Shown piece by piece: positions 17,271-24,427 of a stretch of DNA of 24,427 nucleotides (the stretch's first letter is position 1; each line of letters begins with the position of its first letter). A program made the translations under genes and the position numbers. The stretch covers positions 1 through 24,427 of the forward strand of contig JADJSZ010000010.1 of assembly GCA_016711405.1 (NCBI GenBank), given 5' to 3'. The notes beneath the pieces were generated by a model. The model was given only the letters and a program-made list of their open reading frames with translations. It searched no databases and was not told the DNA's origin. Source of the stretch: Candidatus Hadersleviella danica. Its GTDB lineage: Bacteria; Chloroflexota; Anaerolineae; Promineifilales; Promineifilaceae.

Positions 17271-18325
17271 GGTCAAGGCGCATATAGCCAATCAACACAT
17301 CACCCCTAACCAAAGCACGCCGCACATAGTTCCAGCCTATTTTGAGATAGCTACTTCCTCTAAACCAATGTGCATCAACGAATCGCCTCTTTCCCGTGTG
17401 CACAACTTCCGTGCCTTGACTAACCAAATACAAGGTAGCTAAAGCAAGAACAAAGCCTAAACGGGTCAAAACATCCGCCGAACGATTCAGAGAAGATTCC
17501 AGTTGAAAGCCGTTCGATTTATCATCCAGAAAGCCCTCTTCAATATCAAAGCGCAACCTATAGGCATCAAACGTGGTGACATGGGTTGGTGCATTACTGA
17601 GAATGACCCATTTTTCGTTAACCCCTTGCGGATGTCCCAAGGCTAAATGAACAGGTCCATATTTCTTGCTCGTCACATAGGTATTGTGCCAGAACAGAGC
17701 ATGTCCTTTCTGAACCCCCACATGACCAAGACGGATGGGGCGCTGACCGCGACGGTAGATGGTCAAACTGCTTTTGGCACGTCCAGTCCAGATTGTCCAA
17801 GTATTTCATTGAACTGGTGTCGGCAAAGCCTCGATCGGCTAGAAAAACAATGTTCGCTTGAGAGGGTAACAACAAATGCGCCGCTTCAATCAAGGGCACA
17901 TAAGTCTCAAAGGCGACCGAACTGCTTCCATGTTCAATGACCTTCCAAGTTAGGGGCACAGAACGCCCCCGATAAATGATGCTGATTCGAATGAGGCAAT
18001 ACTTGCCCCAGAGCATGGAGGTATCTAAGGCCAAGTAAAGCGTGTGGTTGTTCCATTCCACTAAAGCGCTTTGAATGATGGCTCCATAGAGATTGTTAAC
18101 TTCAATGCGCTCATTTTTCAGCCACCGCTGAAACCGACGAACGGTGCTTTGGGCGTACACTTCTGTGTTGACATAAACCAGCCATGTCGTGGGACTGATT
18201 TGCCCTGTGAAGATGAGGCCAACCACCATCCATGCCAGTGCCTTGAAGTGGCGTTTGTCTTTCCAGACATCATATTGACCGAACAATTGGGTCAGAGTAT
18301 CGTAGAGTCTAGAGGTGCTTTCCAT
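17254..18325 (-). CDS. IS4-family DDE transposase (one frameshift, altered C-terminus)
   Basis: About 355 residues after one repair. Good ribosome site AAGGAAGG before ATG at 18325. DDE residues are visible: first Asp in YLALDTSMLWGKY, second Asp in IVFLADRGFAD, and the IS4 signature Y-x2-R-x3-E-x6-K in YRLRFDIEEGFLDDK, which carries the catalytic Glu. Also typical are KSNGFQLESSLNRSADVLTR and HWFRGSSYLKIGWNYVRRAL. The frame breaks near the AAAA of TGCCAAAAGCAG (about 17780-17790); removing one A gives WTCQSSLTIYRRGQ. The protein ends IGYMRLDPSRCG using codons that belong to the neighbouring propeller stump, so the natural end is probably missing. Host octamers are absent throughout. Probably inactive. 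Confidence 0.88.
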
Positions 18326-18512
18326 GAGTTACCTTCCTTGAAAGTGTTTGTGGTGAATTGCTTTTAGGGAAGATAACCTGTTTTTTGAACTTGGAAAGCA
18401 CCTCTTAAAAAGTTTTGTCAGTCAATCAGCTTTACACCTTTAAGTTTCGCACCTTCTAGGTGTTTAAATGGTACTCGTCATATTCAATACAATGGTAGAA
18501 CCGATACTTTTT

Positions 18513-18531
18513 CCACTGCCAGAGGCAGTGG
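18513..18531. other. Short perfect hairpin inside the IS remnant
   Basis: CCACTGCC, loop AGA, GGCAGTGG; GAACC and GGTTC lie further out on either side and could extend it. It sits immediately before the point where the inverted partial transposase copy begins (18540). Function unknown; it may relate to the rearrangement breakpoint. Confidence 0.45.
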
Positions 18532-18539
18532 TTTCAGGG

Positions 18540-19015
18540 GTTCAATGAAATACTTGGACAATCTGCACTGGACATGCCAAAAGCAGGTTTGATCATCTAC
18601 CGTCGGTCAGCGCCCCATCCGTCTTGGTCATGTGGGGGGTTCAGAAAGGACATGCTCTGTTCTGGCACAATACCTACGTGACGAGCAAGAAATATGGACC
18701 TGTTCATTTAGCCTTGGGACATCCGCAAGGGGTTAACGAAAAATGGGTCATTCTCAGTAATGCACCAACCCATGTCACTACGTTTGATGCCTATAGGTTG
18801 CGCTTTGATATTGAAGAGGGCTTTCTGGATGATAAATCGAACGGCTTTCAACTGGAATCTTCTCTGAATCGTTCGGCGGATGTTTTGACCCGTTTAGGCC
18901 TTGTTCTTGCTTTAGCTACCTTGTATTTGGTTAGTCAAGGCACGGAAGTTGTGCACACGGGAAAGAGGCGATTCGTTGATGCACATTGGTTTAGAGGAAG
19001 TAGCTATCTCAAAAT
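18540..19015 (+). pseudogene. Inverted partial copy of the IS4-family transposase
   Basis: This 476-bp block matches 17339-17814 on the opposite strand nearly base for base, from GTTCAATGAAATAC to AGCTATCTCAAAAT. It lacks the start, the first catalytic Asp and the C-terminal end. Relative to the other copy it has GGTTT for GTTT, CGTCGG for CGTCGCGG and GGGGGG for GGGGG, giving several frame changes that cancel in length. A 187-residue frame from 18624 covers the YREK region and then runs on into unrelated DNA. Non-functional. Confidence 0.9.
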
Positions 19016-19030
19016 TCACAATTTCCCCCC

Positions 19031-20544
19031 TCACTTCCGCCGCCGCCGCCGCGCTTCCCCCTCCTCCTTCGGCAGACGGCGGGGCGGGAGCGGAGGCAGA
19101 GCAGGCAACTCCGTTTGCGAGACAAAGCCAGCCATGATGAGGCGGCGCATTTCCGCATCAATGGCGGGGTCGGTGGCAATGCCTTGATAGGTGGCCAAAC
19201 ACTCCTCCACCATCGCCGTCGCCCGGCCGAGCAACGTTTGGTGCGGGGCGCTTTGCCACTTCTCGCGGTTCGAGCGGTCGTAGACGGCGCTGGGCAAATA
19301 CAGCTCTTGCGGCCAATACTTCAGGGTGTGTTCGGCCGTAATCAGATGTTGTTCGGCCAGCAATTGCCGCGCCAACCCAATCGTTGGCAAATCCTCCAGC
19401 AGTTGAATTTCGCGCACTAACTGCAAGGCTTGACCACACACCTCATTGTCAAAAATCAGCTTGGGCAAGCTGAACACCAGCACAAAATCCAACATGCCCG
19501 GCCCCGAAACGGAGTTGACACTGCTCAGAGCGGCCAGCAACGCACTGCCAAAGGTTTCCGCGCCCGCTTGGGCATCCAACATTTGCTATCGCTGAGAGCC
19601 ATGTACGCTTGGGTGGGCAGACCGAGGTGCTTGCCCACGGCCGCATAAGCCATGTCCAGCCGCAACGCCTCAATACCCAGCATGGGCGAGGTCGCCTCGC
19701 GCATGTGGAAGCTGGCGGGCGCACCACCGAACAACACGGGTGCGCCCGGCTTGATGATTTGGGCCATGGTGATGCCCGCCAGCACGTCGGCTGTGTGAAA
19801 TACCGTCGCCCCCGTAATCGTCACGGGCGCAATCAAACCCATCAGCGTGACGGGCACGATTTCGATGGGAATGCCCGCTTCGACACAATCAATCATGTTT
19901 TGGCAAGAATCTTCGCTGTAGCGGAAGTTGCCTGTGGCCGTAATCGTAAAAATGGACATCGGCCGGGCGATTAAATCCGCCTTGTCAGCCCGAAACAGTT
20001 GCATCATCTCCGCCATGCGGGGCACGCCATGCTCGGTGAATGCGCCCGAGACAATCGGCTTTTTGGAGTTGACCAGCGACAAATAGAGCCGCCACGCATC
20101 CGACACTTGCGGTTCGATGTCGTCGTTGGTGGAAAAGGCGGTGGCTAAATAGGCGATGTGCTCAAGGCCGTCGGCGACGCGGATGTATTCGACGAAGTCG
20201 GCCGTGTTGGCCAGCCGCGTGTCCCCCGTGCGGTGGTCTAGCACTTTCAGACCGCTAGAGGCGGGCACAAAATGGACGTTATCGCCACCAATTTCGGCAT
20301 GGGGGCGGCCGTCGCGGTCATACAATGTAAAGGAAGAGGGGGCTTGTTCGATGGCCCAACGGACGACATCGGGTGGGAAGAGGAGGCGTTCACCGCTGGC
20401 ATCAGTCTGGAAGCCGTGGTCGAGGAGGCGTTGGCGCAGGTCACGGCCGCGCACTTCCACGCCGATTTCGGCCAGAATGTGCAGGGCTTCCTCGACAATG
20501 CGATTCATCATATCGGGACTGAGGATATTAAGGGTAGGGCGCAT
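19031..20544 (-). CDS. MttB-family (trimethylamine/betaine:corrinoid) methyltransferase, non-pyrrolysine type (one frameshift)
   Basis: About 504 residues after repair, the normal family length. The N-terminal half MRPTLNILSPDMMNRIVEEA and the block LRQRLLDHGFQTDASGERLL are typical, as are the barrel motifs VHFVPASSGLKVLDHRTGD, ITGATVFHTADVLAGITMAQ and KPGAPVLFGGAPASFHMREA. The C-terminal half has SVNSVSGPGMLDF and DNEVCGQALQLVREI. The frame breaks near 19580: AGC-GAT-AGC-AAA then TGTTGGATGCC needs one extra base to give SDSK-x-LDAQAGAETFGSALLAAL. No in-frame amber codon was seen, so it is the pyrrolysine-free branch, in which glycine betaine and related quaternary amines are known substrates. 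No corrinoid protein or reactivase is nearby. It is divergent from an amino-acid-type ABC importer. Confidence 0.9.
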
Positions 20545-20555
20545 GGGATTGGTTC

Positions 20556-20744
20556 GTAGTAACGACTTCAGTCGTCAATTTTTTGGTCAGCAATCGGGCG
20601 ATTGTAATAGGCGCGGCCGTCTGTTGCAACGAGGAGGGCTGTTGTGATACTGTAACTTCTAACTGACAACGAGCTTTCTCTAAAAGTCCCTCCGCGTTCT
20701 CCGCGCCCTCGGCGGTTATCCAAAACGGCTGAAGCCGTTACTAC
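20556..20744. repeat. Dispersed inverted pair (…TAACGACTTCAGTCG / CGGCTGAAGCCGTTA…) enclosing a second repeat
   Basis: GTAGTAACGACTTCAGTCGT at 20556-20575 and ACGGCTGAAGCCGTTACTAC at 20725-20744 are near reverse complements, and each is also internally palindromic. Between them, 20689-20724 repeats the CGTTCTCCGCGCC-type element seen at 1692-1771. They occupy the divergent MttB / ABC-importer interval and may overlap promoters. Confidence 0.7.
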
Positions 20745-20782
20745 AATCTTACTCATTCACCCATTTACCTGAGGAGAAGAAT

Positions 20783-21637
20783 ATGAAAAAGTTTGTTTTG
20801 CCTTTCCTGTTGTTGTGTATGGCGTTGCTGGCCGTCGCTTGTGGTGGCGAAAGCATGGCCGATGACCTCTTGGGCGAAATCCAAGAGCGGGGAACCATTC
20901 GCGTCTCCACCGATGCCAACTACGAGCCTCAATCCTTTTTGGATGACAGCGGCAACTTCGTCGGCTTCGACATTGATGTCGCCACCGAGATAGCCAAACG
21001 GTTGGGGGTGGAAGTGGAATTCATCACCCCCGATTGGGATTTGATTACGGCGGGCAACTGGGGCGGCCAATGGGATATGAGCGTCGGCTCCATGACAGTC
21101 ACCACAGGGCGGCAAGAAGTGCTTGATTTTGCCAACCCACCCTATTATTACACCCCCGCCCAGTTCGCCGCCTCGGCCGCGTCGGGCATCACCACCCTCG
21201 ACCAACTCAACGACCAAGCCATTTGTGTGGGCCTCTCCACCACCTACGAAAGCTGGCTCAACGGCGATTTAGACGCACTCGGCCTGCCCGAGACGAGCTA
21301 CTACGCCACCGCCCCTACAGGCATCAGCATTGTGCCCCTGCAAAGCGATAACGAATGTGCCCAACAAATTCAGGCGGGGCGCACCGAGTTTTCCGTTTTC
21401 CTCACCTCGCAAACGGTGGTGGATGCGGCCATCCGCGAAGGCGTGCCCGTGGTGAAAGTGGGGTCGCCTGTCTATTCGGAGAATTTGGCCGTGGCCTTCG
21501 ATAAAAATGCACCCCTCAGCAACGTCACGCTCGTTGCCCGTGTCAACCAAATCATCACCGAAATGCACAACGATGGCACGCTCAGCGAACTATCCCTCAA
21601 ATGGTTCGGCGAAGATTTAACGCAAGCACCGAATTAG
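20783..21637 (+). CDS. Amino-acid ABC transporter substrate-binding lipoprotein (SBP family 3)
   Basis: 284 residues with a strong GAGGAG ribosome site 7 bases before the ATG. The N-terminus MKKFVLPFLLLCMALLAVAC is a lipoprotein signal with lipobox-like A-V-A-C20. The family 3 solute-binding domain follows: GTIRVSTDANYEPQSFLDDS, NFVGFDIDVATEIAKRLGVE (the G-F-D-[IV]-D-V signature), the WDMSVGSMTVTTGRQEVLDF strand, and the end DGTLSELSLKWFGEDLTQ. Family members bind polar amino acids or related amines and deliver them to a membrane permease. The permease gene follows 75 bp downstream. The ligand cannot be read from the sequence. Confidence 0.95.
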   Translation: MKKFVLPFLLLCMALLAVACGGESMADDLLGEIQERGTIRVSTDANYEPQSFLDDSGNFVGFDIDVATEIAKRLGVEVEFITPDWDLITAGNWGGQWDMSVGSMTVTTGRQEVLDFANPPYYYTPAQFAASAASGITTLDQLNDQAICVGLSTTYESWLNGDLDALGLPETSYYATAPTGISIVPLQSDNECAQQIQAGRTEFSVFLTSQTVVDAAIREGVPVVKVGSPVYSENLAVAFDKNAPLSNVTLVARVNQIITEMHNDGTLSELSLKWFGEDLTQAPN

Positions 21638-21651
21638 TGTGTATGGTTACG

Positions 21652-21707
21652 AGTGCTAGTGGTGAGTAGAAATCGGCACTCAGCCACTAACCACTACCCA
21701 CTCGCCA
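21652..21707. repeat. Palindromic heptamer array before the permease start
   Basis: Eight 7-nt units in register: AGTGCTA, GTGGTGA, GTAGAAA, TCGGCAC, TCAGCCA, CTAACCA, CTACCCA, CTCGCCA, then CTCCT directly before the ATG at 21713. GTGGTGA/GTAG on the left complements CCACTA/CTACCCAC on the right. No Shine-Dalgarno site lies between the array and the start codon. Confidence 0.85.
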
Positions 21708-21712
21708 CTCCT

Positions 21713-22531
21713 ATGTCCGCAACCCCTCCTCCCAAAAGCCAAGCGCAACTCATTTTTGAGTTGCAACAGCGCAAAGCCCGCCGCTTTAATTTGTGGGTCA
21801 ATGTCTCGTGGCTCATCTTGCTGGGCACACTCTTCTTCCTCTTTAGTGGGGTAGATTGGCGCATTGGTGGCCTGCATATCACCACCATTCAGCTCGATTT
21901 CGGCTTCATGCGCCAGCAATTCCCCTTTATTTTAGGGGGAGTGGGGCTAACCATTTTGCTGGCCGCGCTCTCTATTTCGCTGGCGATGGTGTTGGCGTTG
22001 CTGGGGGCACTCGGCCGTCTCTCGCGCTTCCCCCCCGCCTACGCGCTCGCCACCTTCTACATCTCCCTCATTCGGGGAACCCCCCTCCTCCTCCAAATCA
22101 TCTTTTTCTTTCTCGCCCTGCCCCAACTGGGCATTCGGCTGACGGGTTTGGCGGCCGGTGTGCTCGCTTTGGGGCTGAATTACGGAGCCTACATGACCGA
22201 AATCATGCGGGCGGGCATTCAATCGGTGGGGATTGGCCAGCGCGAAGCGGCCTTGGCCATTGGCATGACCCAGCCCCAAATTATGCGGCGCATCGTCTTG
22301 CCCCAAGCGTTGCGCCTCGTCGTGCCACCCATTGGCAATGAGTTCATCGCCATGCTCAAGGATACCTCGCTCATCTCGGTGACGGGTTTTGTGTGGGAGA
22401 TTTTGTGGCGGGCGCAGAAAGTCGGCCGTGCCAATTTTAAGAGCTTAGAGGCGTTGCTCATTGCCGCTGTTTTTTATTGGGCCATTACGATTCTTTTTCC
22501 ACCATTCAAGCGCGGTTGGAGCGGTATCTGA
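21713..22531 (+). CDS. Amino-acid ABC transporter permease (His/Glu/Gln/Arg/opine type)
   Basis: 272 residues. An ATG at 21713 is preferred to one at 21653, because the latter's first 20 residues merely translate the repeat array. After a cytoplasmic N-terminus and one extra membrane helix (WLILLGTLFFLFSGV), the permease core begins near FPFILGGVGLTILLAALSIS. It has RGTPLLLQIIFFFLALPQLG and the cytoplasmic EAA loop REAALAIGMTQPQIMRRIVL, which docks on the ATPase. It should act with the preceding substrate-binding lipoprotein. No ATP-binding subunit gene occurs in the window, so it must use one encoded elsewhere. Confidence 0.95.
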   Translation: MSATPPPKSQAQLIFELQQRKARRFNLWVNVSWLILLGTLFFLFSGVDWRIGGLHITTIQLDFGFMRQQFPFILGGVGLTILLAALSISLAMVLALLGALGRLSRFPPAYALATFYISLIRGTPLLLQIIFFFLALPQLGIRLTGLAAGVLALGLNYGAYMTEIMRAGIQSVGIGQREAALAIGMTQPQIMRRIVLPQALRLVVPPIGNEFIAMLKDTSLISVTGFVWEILWRAQKVGRANFKSLEALLIAAVFYWAITILFPPFKRGWSGI

Positions 22532-22560
22532 CGCGGGGGGAGCGGCGGAGTGAGTAGATG

Positions 22561-22600
22561 GGGAGAGAGAAGAGAAGAGAGAAGAGAGAAGAGAGAAAGA
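22561..22600 (+). repeat. Purine-only tract with GAAGAGA heptamers
   Basis: Forty bases of only G and A, including three in-register GAAGAGA units at 22574-22594. Unlike the other arrays it has no complementary half. It lies between the permease stop and the next gene and may act in its leader; an AAAGGA-type ribosome site follows it 15 bases before the ATG at 22627. Confidence 0.75.
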
Positions 22601-22626
22601 GTTAGTAAGTAAAGGATAAAAGAACT

Positions 22627-24427
22627 ATGAATTGGAAAATAGGTTTGTTTTTAACCACCCTGTTGGCTTTGATAGGGTGGGCAACTTTTCCCAGTGGCAC
22701 TACCCCTAGCCAAATGGTGGCAGGGCGTTCGTCGGCCGGTCTACCTGCCCAGACTGGCGACCCAGAACCAGCCACGCCGCAAGATGTTCTCGTCCAAACG
22801 GCCTATGCCACGCTCAGCACGGCCGTGCGCGACCTGCCCCCCGCCGATTTGAGCGAACTCGACCCTCGCCTCGACCGCGAAATCAACCCCCGCCTGAGTT
22901 TATTCACCCCGCTCGAGGTTGAAGTGACTGAGGGGCTAGACCCCCTGCTGGCCATTCAAGCCGCCAGCCATGCCCCCGCCGCCCCCAATGCCTTTGGCAC
23001 ACCCCTGCTCAACTTTGAGGCGCAAGGCTACTCATTTGTCCAACCACCCGATACCGTTGGCGAGGTGGGTCTCAACCACTACATCCACATGATTAACGGC
23101 AGTGGCGGAACCCAAATGCGCATCTACAACAAGAGTGGCGTGCAAATTGGCAGTACCATTATCGTGCAGACTTTGGGCAGTGGCGGATGTGCCAATGGCG
23201 CAGGCGACCCGATTGTGCTGTATGACCATCTGGCCAACCGCTGGATGATTAGCGAATTTTCGGGGTCTACCAATGCGCTGTGCGTCTATGTTTCACAAAC
23301 GGCCGACCCCACAGGCAGTTGGTACGCCTACCAATTCAACACCCCCAACTTTCCCGACTACCCCAAATACAGCGTTTGGACAGATGGTTACTATGCGACC
23401 ACCAACGAAGATAGTGGCCCAACTGTGTACGCCTTTGAGCGGGCGGCCATGCTCACAGGCGCACCAGCGGACATGGTTCGCCTCGGCGCACCTGCCTTAG
23501 CTGGCTTTGGCTTCCAAGCCTTCACCCCCGCCGATTTAGATGGGCCAGCCCCACCGACCAACAGCCCCGCCCTCTTCATGCGCCACCGCGATGATGAAGT
23601 CCACAACGGCAGGAAGTAACAATCCGAGCCAAGATTACCTCGAGATTTGGCAATTTGCAGTGGATTGGACAACGCCTGCCAACTCCACCTTCACCAAGCT
23701 CCAAGATGTGGCCACGGCCGAATTCAGCTCCGACCTGTGCGGCCTCACCAGCTACTCCTGTATTGCCCAGCCCAGTGGGGGCATTCCCCTCGATCCCCTG
23801 CGCGAGGTGATTATGTGGCGGTTGCAATACCGCAACTTCGGCACTCACCAGAGCCTTGTCGGCAACCATGCCACCGATGTGGATGGCACCGACCGCGCCG
23901 GGGTGCGCTGGTTCGAGTTGCGCCGCACCAGCGGGGCATGGAGTTTATACCAACAGGGAACCTATGCCCCAAGCGACGGCCTGAGCCGCTGGATGGGGGC
24001 GATTGCGATGGACGGCGATGGCAATATGGCGCTGGGTTACAATGTCTCTAGCACCTCGCTCCACCCCAGTTTGCGCTATGCAGGGCGGTTGTCCAGCGAC
24101 GCCTTGGGCACATTGCCCCACGGCGAATACAACATTGTGGCAGGGGCAGGGGTCAACACGGCCGAACGCTATGGCGATTACAGCGCCATGAGTGTAGACC
24201 CAGCCGACGATTGCACCTTCTGGTTCACAGGGCAATACAACCCCACCAGCCAGTGGAGTACGCGCATTGCGACCTTTAAGTTCGACAGTTGTGGGGTTCC
24301 CATTTGGGCCACTCGATGAGGTGGCTTACCTACCTTTGGTGATGCGCCCTGCCGCCCCACCACCACCTCCTCCGCCTACGATTCCCACTGTGCTTAATGG
24401 GAATTTTGAAAGCGGCCGTGATGGCAG
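22627..24427 (+). CDS. Large secreted protein of unknown function, ending beyond the window (frameshifted)
   Basis: Signal peptide MNWKIGLFLTTLLALIGWAT at the N-terminus. The body has the pattern of a conserved but uncharacterised secreted family: PPDTVGEVGLNHYIHMINGS, GDPIVLYDHLANRWMISEFS, LCVYVSQTADPTGSWYAYQF and NFPDYPKYSVWTDGYYATTN, probably a beta-propeller-like fold. The frame breaks near 23610-23620 (N-G then SNNPSQDYLEIWQF) and at GGG 24306-24308. Removing one G there gives VPIWPLDEVAYLPLVMRPAA, then a run of prolines and TVLNGNFESGRDG, which is the start of a carbohydrate-binding-module-like domain. Thus the apparent stop at 24317-24319 is probably not the real end. Likely exported; binding or structural role unknown. 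Confidence 0.8.

Larger units (their letters stand above)
17270..19015. mobile_element. IS4-family remnant: near-complete copy plus inverted partial copy
   Basis: The segment between the propeller stump and the MttB gene consists of one minus-strand transposase copy, about 215 bp of non-coding IS or hybrid DNA (18326-18539), and a plus-strand partial copy. Terminal inverted repeats and target duplications could not be identified on either side. The right edge is abrupt, changing to MttB-flanking sequence after the shared ATCTCAAAAT at 19006-19015. Confidence 0.7.

Noticed and set aside
18949..19137. A plus-strand gene bridging the IS copy and MttB flank
   Set aside because: It joins transposase remnants to antisense MttB sequence and has no family pattern.
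19031..19582. A separate small gene after the MttB gene
   Set aside because: It is the C-terminal third of MttB (SGPGMLDF, DNEVCG) separated only by a one-base shift.

Overview
The window looks like a chromosomal segment from a GC-rich filamentous-type bacterium of the Chloroflexota (Anaerolineae / Promineofilum-like). This is an inference from four traits: lipoproteins and LysM proteins with long Pro/Thr linkers, very large beta-helix surface proteins ending in a Y-L-P-[LM]-[VI]-M-R-P motif, heavy use of the palindromic octamer ACGGCCGT, and intergenic spacers built from short oligomer arrays. No rRNA, tRNA or CRISPR array was seen.

Layout, left to right. 1-1.8 kb is low-GC decayed DNA holding a dead IS110-family transposase. 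1.88-7.1 kb (minus strand) is one huge secreted protein of about 1,740 residues: signal peptide, two parallel beta-helix modules, five tandem Ig-like repeats and a C-terminal motif. It has a textbook terminator behind it and a hairpin-rich leader with a 28-bp perfect palindrome in front. 7.3-8.0 kb is non-coding. 8.0-11.0 kb (plus) carries a SppA-type signal peptide peptidase and a GH99-like/LysM wall protein. 11.0-17.3 kb (minus) is a cell-envelope block: MFS transporter fused to HEAT repeats, M23 lipoprotein peptidase, M28 lipoprotein peptidase, SPFH/slipin protein and the stump of a beta-propeller protein. 17.25-19.0 kb is an IS4-family remnant with a second partial copy in inverted orientation. 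19.0-20.5 kb (minus) is an MttB-family methyltransferase, divergent from an amino-acid ABC substrate-binding lipoprotein and permease (20.8-22.5 kb, plus). From 22.6 kb to the right edge is another secreted protein, which runs out of the window.

Two things stand out. First, nearly every spacer between host genes consists largely of a short tandem oligomer array with a fixed period of 7, 8 or 9 nt that reverses into its own complement. The SppA-GH99 spacer is exactly fourteen heptamers. The arrays differ in sequence family but share this architecture, and I regard them as the most unusual feature here. Second, at least a dozen single-base frameshifts break otherwise good genes. Most sit in homopolymers, and in the repeat protein the spacing of the repeats is off by exactly +1 and -1 where the frame breaks. 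They are therefore most likely sequence errors rather than gene decay, and the affected genes are annotated as whole genes.

Functionally the segment concerns the cell envelope: surface adhesion, peptidoglycan and polysaccharide handling, membrane proteolysis, and uptake of small nitrogen compounds. Gene-specific substrates cannot be assigned from sequence alone.
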